Positions 33,107 through 41,074 of a stretch of DNA of 64,000 nucleotides are shown here, piece by piece. Below the pieces are notes generated by a model. The model made no database searches, was not told where the DNA came from, and was given only the letters and a program-made list of their open reading frames with translations. The stretch is taken from assembly GCF_014534645.1 (NCBI RefSeq), contig NZ_JACVQF010000158.1, forward strand, positions 46,560 to 110,559, written 5' to 3'. The stretch comes from Streptomyces griseicoloratus. GTDB taxonomy: Bacteria; Actinomycetota; Actinomycetes; Streptomycetales; Streptomycetaceae. The position numbers and the translations under genes are program-made. How positions within the stretch are numbered: the first letter of the stretch is position 1; each line of letters begins with the position of its first letter.

Positions 33107-33316
33107 GGTGGTGGGCTCCTTCTACTCGTCGCTGCCCTCAGGCAAGGCCCTGAACTGCGAGGCGGCCGACGGCCGCGTATGCCGCCAAGCCCGGTACCCG
33201 CGCGACACGTGTCCGACACATACCGGTTTGCCCGCAAATGCGATGCGGCACGACGCGACGCGACGGGGCCCGGACACCGTCGCCGTCCGGGTGTCCGGGC
33301 CCCGCGCGAACCGCCG

Positions 33317-33553
33317 TCAGCCGCCGCTCAGCCGCGCGCGCAGGAGCTCCTTGCCCAGTTCGGCCCCCTTGCGGCTGTCCGCCTGGGCCTTGCGGAACAG
33401 CTCCGCCACCTCGTTGTCCTTGTCGCGTTCCGCGTCCTGGATGTACGTCTCCAGGCGCAGCGCGTTGCTCAGACACGACTCGACGTACCAGATCAGGTTG
33501 TAGTCCTTGTCCGGCGTACCGGTCACACCACCGGTCTCCGTGCCGCTGGTCAT
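33317..33553 (-). CDS. Small acidic helical protein, 78 aa
   Basis: MTSGTETGGVTGTPDKDYNLIWYVESCLSNALRLETYIQDAERDKDNEVAELFRKAQADSRKGAELGKELL: a 78-residue charged helical protein that looks like a small cytoplasmic stress protein of Streptomyces. No catalytic motif. ATG 33553 is preceded by AGGAGGAGG. It lies 210 bases upstream of the catalase start on the same strand, so transcription could run on, but the gap makes this uncertain. Confidence 0.72.
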   Translation of the reverse strand: MTSGTETGGVTGTPDKDYNLIWYVESCLSNALRLETYIQDAERDKDNEVAELFRKAQADSRKGAELGKELLRARLSGG

Positions 33554-33635
33554 ACGGTCCTCCTCCTGTTCACCGTCCTCGTTGCTCAGCAGCGGCCGGG
33601 TACCCGCCGCCCGGTGGGGCACACGGGGGCATGTC

Positions 33636-33669
33636 ATGTCCCAGTGGGTCACATGTCCCAGTGGGACAT
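33636..33669. promoter_or_regulatory. Two tandem TetR-type operators, ATGTCCCAGTGGGACAT
   Basis: A perfect 17-base palindrome ATGTCCCAGTGGGACAT at 33653-33669 is preceded by an imperfect copy ATGTCCCAGTGGGTCA at 33636-33651. The second site ends 20 bases before the TetR gene start and overlaps its likely promoter: TACGCT at 33678-33683 lies six bases before the ATG, as a -10 of a leaderless transcript. The layout predicts autorepression. Confidence 0.75.
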
Positions 33670-33689
33670 CCCGGGTGTACGCTCACGGC

Positions 33690-34352
33690 ATGACGGCAGT
33701 GAAGCCCCCCGCCGCCCCCGAGGACCGGCGGCAGCGCAAGGCACGGCGGACCCGCGACGCGCTGGCCGCCGCCGCCTGCGACCTGATCCTGGAGCGCGGT
33801 CCGGCGGCGACCACGGTGGAAGCCATCGCCGAACGCGCGGACGTCACACGCCGCACGTTCAGCCGGTACTTCGCCGGCAAGGAGGACGCCGCCCTCGACT
33901 TCGTCCGCCGCGACGGCGACCGCATCAACGCGCTGCTGCGCTCCCGCCCCGCCGACGAGCCGCCCCTGCTCGCCTACCGCAGGGCCGTGCGGGACTGGCT
34001 GGCCGACCGGGACGACCCCGCCTGGCACCTGCGTCCCCGGATGCGCCGGCTGCTGGCCCTCGCCGACCGTGAGCCGGACCTGTTCGCCGCCTACCAGCGC
34101 ATCCGGGTCGACGCCCAGGAGGAGTCGATCCGCATCGTCGCCGGGCGGCTCGGCACCGACGCGGCCCGGGACGTGCGCCCGGCCGCCGTCGTCGACGCCG
34201 CCGCGGGAGTCCTCGTCGCCGCCCTGCGCGTCTGGGCGCGCGGCGGCGAGGACCCGGGAGCCGAAGACCTCGCCACCCTCGCGGAGCGGGCCTACGACGC
34301 CCTGACCTCGGAGGCCGCGGCCGCGACCCCCGACAGCACCACCGAAGAGTGA
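33690..34352 (+). CDS. TetR-family transcriptional regulator
   Basis: A 220-residue regulator. The HTH is RTRDALAAAACDLILERGPAATTVEAIAERADVTRRTFSRYFAGKEDAAL (residues 20-70), where the recognition helix is VTRRTFSRYF. The C-terminal ligand-binding domain is Arg/Ala-rich. ATG 33690 has no Shine-Dalgarno; a -10 element TACGCT six bases upstream suggests a leaderless message. It is upstream of an SDR remnant and an alcohol dehydrogenase on the same strand. The tandem operator implies it represses itself and probably these genes. Confidence 0.9.
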   Translation: MTAVKPPAAPEDRRQRKARRTRDALAAAACDLILERGPAATTVEAIAERADVTRRTFSRYFAGKEDAALDFVRRDGDRINALLRSRPADEPPLLAYRRAVRDWLADRDDPAWHLRPRMRRLLALADREPDLFAAYQRIRVDAQEESIRIVAGRLGTDAARDVRPAAVVDAAAGVLVAALRVWARGGEDPGAEDLATLAERAYDALTSEAAAATPDSTTEE

Positions 34353-34359
34353 GAACAGC

Positions 34360-34443
34360 ATGAGCACCAGCCCCCGCACCGACCACGCCACCGAGTTCTC
34401 CGGGCGTACCGCCCCGGTCACCGGCGCCTGCACCGCGGTCTGA
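34360..34443 (+). pseudogene. Vestige of a short-chain dehydrogenase N-terminus
   Basis: A 27-codon frame from ATG 34360 to TGA 34441 encodes MSTSPRTDHATEFSGRTAPVTGACTAV. FSGRTAPVTGA matches the start of a typical SDR (FxGRTALVTGA), where the first glycine motif would follow. After TGACTAV the frame stops and no further SDR motif is found in any frame. It therefore looks like a truncated SDR gene fragment in the tetR-adh transcript, perhaps left after a deletion. The alternative is a short peptide of no function. Confidence 0.6.
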
Positions 34444-34484
34444 GTCCCAGCCACCCACCGGGGGGAGAACGAAGGAGTACGACC

Positions 34485-35525
34485 ATGAAGGCACTGCAGT
34501 ACCGGACCATCGGGGCCCCGCCCGAGGTGGTCACCGTCCCGGACCCGGAACCCGGTCCCGGACAGGTGCTGTTGAAGGTGACCGCCGCCGGGGTGTGCCA
34601 CTCCGACATCGCGGTGATGACCTGGCCCGCCGAGAGCTTCCCGTACGAGCTTCCGCTCACCCTGGGCCACGAGGGCGTCGGCACGGTGGCCGCGCTCGGC
34701 GCCGGTGCGACCGGTCTGCAGGAGGGCGACGCGGTCGCCGTGTACGGGCCCTGGGGCTGCGGCACCTGCGCCAAGTGCGCGCAGGGCAAGGAGAACTACT
34801 GCCTGCGCGCAGGCGGGCTGGGCATCCGCCCGCCCGGGCTCGGGCGGCCCGGGTCGATGGCCGAGTACCTGCTCGTCGACGACCCGCGGCACCTGGTCCC
34901 GCTGGACGGCCTGGACCCGGTCGCGGCCGTGCCGCTGACGGACGCGGGGCTGACGCCGTACCACGCGATCAAACGGTCGCTGCCCAAGCTCGTGCCCGGG
35001 TCGACCGCGGTGGTCATCGGCGCCGGAGGTCTCGGTCACGTGGCCGTCCAGCTGCTGCGCGCCCTGTCGCCCGCCCGGGTCGTCGCCCTCGACGTCGCCC
35101 AGGACAAGCTGCGCCTCGCCCGTGAGGTCGGCGCGCACGAGACGGTCCTGTCGGACGCGAGGGCCGCGGCCACGGTGCGCGAGCTCACCGGCGGGCTCGG
35201 CGCCGAGGCGGTGTTCGACTTCGTCGGCGTGGAGCCGACCGTGCGGACCGCCGGCGCCGTGGTGGCCGTGGAAGGGGACGTCACGATCGTCGGCATCGGA
35301 GGGGCCGCCCTGCCCGTCGGCTTCGGCCTGCTGCCGTTCGCGGCCTCGGTCAGCGCGCCGTACTGGGGCAGCCGCAGCGAGCTGACGGAGGTGCTGGCGC
35401 TGGCCCGCTCGGGTGCCGTGTCGGTGCACACCGAGACGTACTCCCTGGCGGACGCCCCGCTCGCCTACGAACGGCTCCACAAGGGGAAGATCAACGGGCG
35501 TGCGGTGATCCTCCCGGGCGGCTGA
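34485..35525 (+). CDS. Zinc-dependent alcohol dehydrogenase, MDR family
   Basis: A 346-residue enzyme of the medium-chain dehydrogenase family. The catalytic zinc Cys and His are in AGVCHSDIAVM and LGHEGVG, and the structural zinc Cys set is GCGTCAKCAQGKENYC. The NAD site is VVIGAGGLGHVAVQLL with ALDVA following (Asp binding NAD ribose). GGAG lies before ATG 34485. It follows the TetR gene in the same direction by 133 bases. It most likely oxidises an alcohol to an aldehyde or reduces it, with induction relieved by the TetR ligand. Confidence 0.92.
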   Translation: MKALQYRTIGAPPEVVTVPDPEPGPGQVLLKVTAAGVCHSDIAVMTWPAESFPYELPLTLGHEGVGTVAALGAGATGLQEGDAVAVYGPWGCGTCAKCAQGKENYCLRAGGLGIRPPGLGRPGSMAEYLLVDDPRHLVPLDGLDPVAAVPLTDAGLTPYHAIKRSLPKLVPGSTAVVIGAGGLGHVAVQLLRALSPARVVALDVAQDKLRLAREVGAHETVLSDARAAATVRELTGGLGAEAVFDFVGVEPTVRTAGAVVAVEGDVTIVGIGGAALPVGFGLLPFAASVSAPYWGSRSELTEVLALARSGAVSVHTETYSLADAPLAYERLHKGKINGRAVILPGG

Positions 35526-35558
35526 CGCGGGCAGCCCGGTCCCCGGCGGCGGCCGCAC

Positions 35559-35593
35559 GGGGCGCGACCGGTCCCCCGTTCCGGTCGTGCCCC
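35559..35593. terminator. Bidirectional terminator hairpin
   Basis: GGGGCGCGACCGG, nine-base loop, CCGGTCGTGCCCC: a 13-bp stem with one G-U pair between the convergent alcohol dehydrogenase and PucR-type regulator genes. Confidence 0.7.
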
Positions 35594-35668
35594 CGCGGCC
35601 CGTTGAACCTACGTGGACCGCTCGGCGCTTGTGAATCGTGTCGATGCCCGCCTGGGCGGCCCGAGGAC

Positions 35669-37204
35669 TCACCCGTGCACAGGTGCGTCCGGATGGCCCG
35701 GATTCGTCCCGCACAGGCGAGGCACATCGAGGTCGCCCACCGCAAGATGGGCGAGCACCACCTCGTACAGATCGCCGCCGCCGGTGAGCAGCTGGCGTTC
35801 GAGGACCGGTTCCGCGCCACGGATGTGGTCGCGCACGGTCTGGGCGTGGATGCCCAGCGTCTGCGCGGCCCGTTCGGCGTTGCCGCCGACGGCGATCCAG
35901 GTGCGCAGGGTGCGCCGCAGGTCCCGGGTGTCGGTGTCGAGCCGGCCGAGCAGGTCGCCGGCCCAGGTGCGCAGCGCCGGCCCGGCCAGCAGACCGGCGA
36001 GGCCGGTGCGACCCGGCCGCTCCGCCCCGCCGTCGGCGGGTTGCTGCCGTAGGCCGGCCTCGGTGTTCAGGGCGAGGTGGACGGCGGCGCGCACGGTCAG
36101 GTCGGTGAAGTCCGTGCGCAGCAGGCCCTCGACGCGGTCCATGCGGGCGCGGACGGTGTTGCGGCTCACACCGAGGACCTTCGCCGTGTTGACGGCGGTG
36201 AACTCCAGGCCGAGCCGGGTGGTCGCGAGCAGTTCGGCGCGGGTGTGGTGCGGCAGGGTGTCCAGCGGGCGCAGCACCCGGACCGTCCAGCGGTACAGCT
36301 CCGCCGGATCCATCAGACGCTCGGGGCGGGTCCGCTCGGCGTACGCGGCCGCCTTCTCCGGGCGGAACCGGGCGACGGCCAGGGCGCTCACCGCCTGCCC
36401 GTACGCGATGGCGGTCCGGGCGAGACCCTCCCGGGCGCTGCCGCCGAGGAAGGTGCCGGGAAGCCGCTCCACCAGCGACCGCAGCGCCTCGCCCGCGGCC
36501 CCGCACGGGCTGAGGACGATCACGTGTCCGTCCATGGCCGGGCACCGCACGACCAGTGCGCGTTCGCCGGTCGCCGCCAGACACTCCTCGGCCACCCGGT
36601 CGCGTTCCTCGGGGCTGCTCTCCACCACGTAGACGCACGCCGTGTCGGTGTCGAGCAGTCCCGGCCACAGTCCCGCGGCCACGCGGCGCGCGGAGACGGT
36701 GTCCTCGACCATCAGCAGTTGCAGGATGGCCAGCCGCAGATCGGCGGTCGCCCGGCGCAGCCGCTGTCCGGCCGCGGTCGACTCGTCGCCGGCCAGCAGC
36801 AGTTCCACCACCTGGGCGGTGTGGGTGACGATGTCGAAGGCGCGCCGGTCGAAGGGCTCCCCGCGGGACACGGCGAGGACGGCGGCCGGTGCCGGATGGA
36901 CGCGTTCCACCCGGACCAGGCGCAGATGCCGACCGCGGTCCTCGCACGCGGCGGAGGCGATCCGGCCGGCGGTGATGTCCGCGACCAGGCCCTCGTCCAG
37001 CGGTGTGCGGGTGCCGGCCAGGAGCCGGCCGGTGCCGCCGTCCTGCAGCGACACGGTCGCGTGCACGGCCCCGGCGAGCCAGGTCACGACCCGGTGTACG
37101 TCGCGTCCGGCCGGCCGCAGGTGGTCGAGCAGTTCCTCGGCCCACCGCGCGTCCCCGCCGGCCCCGGCCCCGTGCCGCCGTCTCCTGTCCTCTCGGCCCG
37201 CCAC
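35669..37204 (-). CDS. PucR-family helix-turn-helix regulator
   Basis: A 511-residue regulator of the CdaR/PucR type. Residues 1-170 may be a sensor GAF-like domain, followed by a linker and a GGDEF-like degenerate domain (YGQAVSALAVARF). There are two C-terminal helix-turn-helix segments: FTAVNTAKVLGVSRNTVRARMDRVEGLL and AVGGNAERAAQTLGIHAQTVRDHIRGAE, the second being the usual PucR HTH. The duplicated HTH is an interesting feature. GTG 37204 is preceded by GGAGAAGGGCGAC. Regulatory target unknown; yciO is divergent, 164 bases away. Confidence 0.85.
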   Translation of the reverse strand: MAGREDRRRRHGAGAGGDARWAEELLDHLRPAGRDVHRVVTWLAGAVHATVSLQDGGTGRLLAGTRTPLDEGLVADITAGRIASAACEDRGRHLRLVRVERVHPAPAAVLAVSRGEPFDRRAFDIVTHTAQVVELLLAGDESTAAGQRLRRATADLRLAILQLLMVEDTVSARRVAAGLWPGLLDTDTACVYVVESSPEERDRVAEECLAATGERALVVRCPAMDGHVIVLSPCGAAGEALRSLVERLPGTFLGGSAREGLARTAIAYGQAVSALAVARFRPEKAAAYAERTRPERLMDPAELYRWTVRVLRPLDTLPHHTRAELLATTRLGLEFTAVNTAKVLGVSRNTVRARMDRVEGLLRTDFTDLTVRAAVHLALNTEAGLRQQPADGGAERPGRTGLAGLLAGPALRTWAGDLLGRLDTDTRDLRRTLRTWIAVGGNAERAAQTLGIHAQTVRDHIRGAEPVLERQLLTGGGDLYEVVLAHLAVGDLDVPRLCGTNPGHPDAPVHG

Positions 37205-37368
37205 GTCGCCCTTCTCCTCGTCCTCGCCTCGTCCCGGCCCAGTTCGGGGACGTTACCCCATGGGACCATGGGGCGCCGGGACACCTTCCACGGCGGCGGC
37301 CCCGGCCGGAGTACGCCGTACGCCCCGGCCTGCGCGGCCGGTGCGCGCCCGCGGCATAAGCTCGGCGG

Positions 37369-37989
37369 ATGGCGAAGTACTTCGACGTGCACCCCGACAA
37401 CCCCCAGCCGCGCAGCATCGCCCAGGTCGCCGAGAGCGTCCGCTCGGGCGCGCTCATCGCGTACCCGACGGACTCCTGTTACGCCCTGGGCTGCCGGCTG
37501 GGCAGCCGCGACGGCGTCGACCGCATCCGGTCGATCCGCCACCTGGACGACCGCCACCACTTCACCCTGGTGTGCCAGGACTTCTCGCAGCTCGGTCAGT
37601 TCGTGAGGATCGACAACGACGTGTTCCGGGCGCTCAAGGCGTCGACGCCCGGCAGCTACACGTTCATCCTGCCGGCGACGCGGGAGGTGCCGCGCATGCT
37701 CCAGCACCCGAAGAAGAAGACGGTCGGCGTGCGCATCCCCGACCACGTCGTCGCCCAGGCGCTGCTCGCCGAACTCGGTGAGCCGCTGCTGTCCAGCACG
37801 CTGCTGCTGCCCGGCGAGGACGAGCCGATGACCCAGGGCTGGGAGATCAAGGACCGGCTCGACCACGTGCTGGACGCGGTGGTCGACTCCGGGGACTGCG
37901 GCACCGAGCCGACCACGGTCGTCGACTTCTCCAGTGGCGAGGCGGAGATCGTACGGCGGGGCGCGGGCGACACGACGCGGTTCGAGTGA
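37369..37989 (+). CDS. YciO/Sua5-type L-threonylcarbamoyladenylate synthase-like protein
   Basis: A 206-residue protein of the YrdC superfamily. SIAQVAESVRSGALIAYPTDSCYALGCRLGSRDGVDRIRSIRHLDDRHHFTLVCQDFSQL carries the YPTDTxYALGC motif that binds ATP and threonine, and TVGVRIPDHVVAQALLAELGEPLLSSTLL is the second signature. The YciO branch (PTD with TDS) lacks the C-terminal Sua5 domain and its tRNA t6A activity is debated. The protein is cytoplasmic. ATG 37369 has no obvious Shine-Dalgarno. It is followed by a dienelactone hydrolase gene, 141 bases away. Confidence 0.88.
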   Translation: MAKYFDVHPDNPQPRSIAQVAESVRSGALIAYPTDSCYALGCRLGSRDGVDRIRSIRHLDDRHHFTLVCQDFSQLGQFVRIDNDVFRALKASTPGSYTFILPATREVPRMLQHPKKKTVGVRIPDHVVAQALLAELGEPLLSSTLLLPGEDEPMTQGWEIKDRLDHVLDAVVDSGDCGTEPTTVVDFSSGEAEIVRRGAGDTTRFE

Positions 37990-38130
37990 GGGGTGTCCCT
38001 GCCCACGTCGGGGCGGGCCCTTCCGGCGGGGGCGGGTACCTCGCCCCCGGCCCCGGCGTGCCACGATGAGCATGATCCGCCCGTGCCCCGCGGGCCGTCC
38101 GCCGACATCCGAACGGGAGGCAGCCCCGCC

Positions 38131-38886
38131 ATGACCGCCGTACAGGGAACCGCCGTCGACATCCCCACCGCCGACGGCACGGCCGACGCCTATCTGACGC
38201 ACCCCGGTGACGGGAACCCGCATCCCGCGGTCCTGCTCTACATGGACGCCTTCGGCCCGCGTCCGCAGCTGCGGGCCATGGCCGACCGGCTCGCCGGCGC
38301 CGGATACACCGTCCTGGTGCCCAACGTCTTCTACCGGCACGGACGGGCGCCGGTCGTGGAGCTGCCGGAGTTCATCGACCCTGGGGCGCGCCCGGAGATC
38401 TTCGAGCGCCTCGGCCCGATCATGCGGTCGCTGACGACGGACCTGGCGATGCGGGACGCGGACGCCTACCTGCGGTGGCTGGCGGACTGCCCGGCGGCGG
38501 CCGACGGCCCGGTCGCGCTGACCGGCTACTGCATGGGCGCCCGGCTGGCGCTGTTCACCGCCGGCACCTACCCGGACCGGGTCGCGGCGGCGGCCGGCTT
38601 CCACGGCGGGCGGCTGGCGACCGAGGACCCCGACAGCCCGCACCTGCTGGCCGACCGCGTCACCGCCGAGCTGTACTTCGGCCACGCCGACCAGGACGCG
38701 TCGATGCCACCGGAGCAGCAGGAGCGCCTGGAGGCGGCCCTGACGGCGGCGGGCGTCCGCCACCGCTGCGAGGTCTACACCGGCGCGCACCACGGCTACA
38801 CCCAGGCCGACACCGCCGCGTACGACCGGGACGCGAGCGAGCGGCACTGGGCGGCCCTGCTGGACCTGCTGAAGCGGACCTTCTGA
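38131..38886 (+). CDS. Dienelactone hydrolase-family protein
   Basis: A 251-residue alpha/beta hydrolase. The nucleophile is Cys134 in TGYCMGARLA (GxCxG), with acid Asp in YFGHADQDAS (about residue 187-189) and His in GAHHGYTQ (about 220). The oxyanion region is LLYMDAFG. Cys nucleophile and the set are the mark of dienelactone hydrolases, which open lactones from aromatic degradation, or have diverged into esterases. GGGAGG lies before ATG 38131. A direct repeat of GCGGACCTTCT spans its stop codon. No aromatic pathway is nearby. Confidence 0.9.
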   Translation: MTAVQGTAVDIPTADGTADAYLTHPGDGNPHPAVLLYMDAFGPRPQLRAMADRLAGAGYTVLVPNVFYRHGRAPVVELPEFIDPGARPEIFERLGPIMRSLTTDLAMRDADAYLRWLADCPAAADGPVALTGYCMGARLALFTAGTYPDRVAAAAGFHGGRLATEDPDSPHLLADRVTAELYFGHADQDASMPPEQQERLEAALTAAGVRHRCEVYTGAHHGYTQADTAAYDRDASERHWAALLDLLKRTF

Positions 38887-39328
38887 GGCGGACCTTCTCA
38901 TGCGGACGCCGGCCCGCGGGCCGGTGCGGGGGCGCCCCGGGCGGCCCCGGTGAACCCCGCGTCACACCGGCGCCGCGTCCCCGCCGGCGGCCCGACCGAC
39001 CGCGCTCGCCCGCGCCTCGGCGCGGCGCTCGTGTGCGCCGGTCGGGCGGCGCCCGGCGCACACCGCCCAACCCGCCCGCCGTACGGGCCCGGCGCGGCCG
39101 AGGGCATCGGCCGTCTCCCCGGGCCACGGATGCAGACCGGTCGAGGGCCGGGTGCCGGTCCCGCAGGTCCGGCCTCCCCGCCGGCTGCTCCGCCGTGCGC
39201 TCCGCCCGGGCCCTGTCCGTCGTCGGGCGCGCTGCGTCGGCCGCTGGTGCCGCGCATGCCGGCTCCGTCGGAGATCGTGACGGCGTTCGCCGGGCGTGGC
39301 GGCGGATGCCCGGTGCGGCGTACCGGCG
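38887..39328. other. 442-base gap, no gene seen
   Basis: Between the stop of the dienelactone hydrolase gene and the stop of the levanase gene (convergent). Only low-complexity open frames rich in Arg, Pro and Gly. No strong hairpin found, although some GC-rich dyads exist. Confidence 0.45.
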
Positions 39329-40894
39329 TCAGAGGGTGAACTCCCGTACGACGGTGTTGCGGAACACCGCCCGGCCGCCCACCGTGAACAGCGCGAGGCC
39401 GGTGTCGATGAGGTACGGGAAGACCTCCGCCGAGTGCGTGCAGCGGCCGTCGTCGACGAACATCTCGACGGACGTGCGGTCGACCAGGATGCGCAGCCGC
39501 ACCGTGCGGGCGGACGGGTCGAACGGACTGTGGCTCTCCTGCCACTTCCCGCTGACGTCGGGGTTCGCCGCGCCCCGGCGGTTGACGAAGGCGTAGTCGC
39601 CGTACACGCCGGCGTCGATGTGCCGGCTGCCGTCGCCGGAGCGGCGCAACTGGACGCCCGCGCCGGTCAGCTGGTCCCAGGTGATCTCGCAGGACAGCTC
39701 GTAGGCGGTGCCCGTGTAGTCCAGCACCCGGGTGCCGTCGACCGTCAGGTCGCCGAGGCGGACGGTGCGGGAGACGTGGTCGTCCAGGGCGGTCACCGGC
39801 TGCGAGGCCAGGTAGCACGTGCCGGACGCGGTCCGCTTCAGGCGGATCTCGCGGACGATCGAGTCGGTGCCGTTGAAGCCGTCCGTGTCGATGGTGGGCG
39901 TGACGTCGGCGTAGTCCCAGTTGTTCAGCCAGCCCATCGCGTAACGGACGTCCGGGTCGACGGTGCCGTCGGGCCGGTGCCGGTCGAAGGTGACGGCGCC
40001 GTACCAGTCGAAACCGTGGTCGAGCCACTGGGGCTCGGCGGCGTCGGGGGTGAAGGCGTCGCCGTGGAAGGTGCCCGTCCAGTAGGCGTAGGTGTTCGGC
40101 AGCCCGGCGGCCTTGCCGTTGGCGCTCACTCCGAGCACCCACTTGGCCGTGCCGTCCGCCGCGGTGATGCGGAACAGGTCGGGGCACTCCAGCACGCCGA
40201 GGCCCTCCCTGGTGAAGCCGCCGGCGTAGGTCCAGCGCTTGAGGTCGGCGGAGTGGTAGAAGCCGACCTTGGTGCCCTCGGCGAGCGCCATGGCCCACCT
40301 TCCGCGTTCCTCGTCGCGGATCACCTTGGGATCGCGGAAGTCGCGCACGCCGGGGTTGGCAAGGACCGGGTCGGTGCCGTGGTGGGTGAAGGTCCGGCCG
40401 CCGTCGGTGGAGTAGTACAGGTACTGCGCCTGGGACGTGGGGCCGTCGTCGGGGGACATGGTGGCGAGCACGACGACCGCACCCTTGCCGAAGCCCGCGG
40501 TGCCCTCGGTGTCCACCACCGCCGACCCCGACCACACGTCGCCGTTGGGGGTGGTGTCCTTCGGCACGGCGATGCCCCGGTCCGTGAAGGACACCAGGTC
40601 GGTGCTGGAGGCCAGGCGCCAGGCAGTGCCCGCCATGGTGCCGCCCGCGAAGTAGTCGGGGTTGTACAGGTAGAAGTAGCGGTACTCGCCGTCGATCCAG
40701 ACCGGGCGCTGCGGGTCGTTCTTCCACTGGTCGGGGACCGTGAAGTGGTAGGCGGCGCGGTAGCGGGCGCATCCGGTGTCCCGCTTCGGCCGGGGCCGGC
40801 CCGGCGCCGCGGCGGCCGGCCCGGTGGGCAGCACCGCGGCCGCGGCACCGACGGCCGACCCGGCGAACAGGGCTCTCCTGGACAGTCCACGCAT
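39329..40894 (-). CDS. Tat-exported GH32 levanase/fructan hydrolase
   Basis: A 521-residue exported enzyme. A twin-arginine signal peptide MRGLSRRALFAGSAVGAAAAVLPTG precedes the GH32 five-bladed propeller. The three catalytic regions are visible: the nucleophile Asp60 in QWKNDPQR, the transition-state Asp in RDPKV (187-189), and the acid/base Glu in ECPDL (236-238); the first motif departs from the consensus WMNDPNG as it does in a group of Streptomyces levanases. It should cleave fructan outside the cell. ATG 40894 is chosen as it begins the signal peptide, with GAGAGGAA upstream. Divergent from the ABC transporter operon, with operators between them. Confidence 0.9.
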   Translation of the reverse strand: MRGLSRRALFAGSAVGAAAAVLPTGPAAAAPGRPRPKRDTGCARYRAAYHFTVPDQWKNDPQRPVWIDGEYRYFYLYNPDYFAGGTMAGTAWRLASSTDLVSFTDRGIAVPKDTTPNGDVWSGSAVVDTEGTAGFGKGAVVVLATMSPDDGPTSQAQYLYYSTDGGRTFTHHGTDPVLANPGVRDFRDPKVIRDEERGRWAMALAEGTKVGFYHSADLKRWTYAGGFTREGLGVLECPDLFRITAADGTAKWVLGVSANGKAAGLPNTYAYWTGTFHGDAFTPDAAEPQWLDHGFDWYGAVTFDRHRPDGTVDPDVRYAMGWLNNWDYADVTPTIDTDGFNGTDSIVREIRLKRTASGTCYLASQPVTALDDHVSRTVRLGDLTVDGTRVLDYTGTAYELSCEITWDQLTGAGVQLRRSGDGSRHIDAGVYGDYAFVNRRGAANPDVSGKWQESHSPFDPSARTVRLRILVDRTSVEMFVDDGRCTHSAEVFPYLIDTGLALFTVGGRAVFRNTVVREFTL

Positions 40895-40968
40895 CACACA
40901 TCGTTCCTCTCGTCGACGGGGATTCGAGAGCGGCTCGGAACGGCGGCTCATGTGGAACCAGGACTGTA

Positions 40969-40988
40969 GACCTAACTCGTTAAAGGTC
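40969..40988. promoter_or_regulatory. Operator-like dyad GACCTAACTCGTTAAAGGTC
   Basis: An imperfect palindrome 74 bases upstream of the levanase start. On the minus strand it reads TTTAACGAGTTAGGTC and shares the ten bases ACGAGTTAGG with the other site at 41052-41065 on the plus strand. The repressor is probably the LacI regulator encoded at 46062-47126. Confidence 0.6.
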
Positions 40989-41051
40989 AAGCGGTTCCGA
41001 CCCCTTGACACTCCGTCGCCGCGTTCACATCATCTGGACGTCAGCCCAGAA

Positions 41052-41065
41052 CTAACACGAGTTAG
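41052..41065. promoter_or_regulatory. Operator-like dyad CTAACACGAGTTAG
   Basis: CTAAC and GTTAG are perfect inverted repeats with a four-base spacer, lying nine bases before the ATG of the ABC binding-protein gene. It overlaps the likely promoter or leader, so a bound repressor would block transcription. Partner of the site at 40969-40988 in inverted orientation, 63 bases apart. Confidence 0.65.
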
Positions 41066-41074
41066 GCCCGCCCG

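Noticed and set aside
33570-37457. A 1295-codon minus-strand frame over the TetR, dehydrogenase and PucR genes.
   Set aside because: It is antisense to genes with clear motifs and shows no domain itself.
38887-39328. A 129-codon plus-strand frame in the gap.
   Set aside because: Sequence is Pro/Gly/Arg-rich with no recognisable pattern and no ribosome-binding site.
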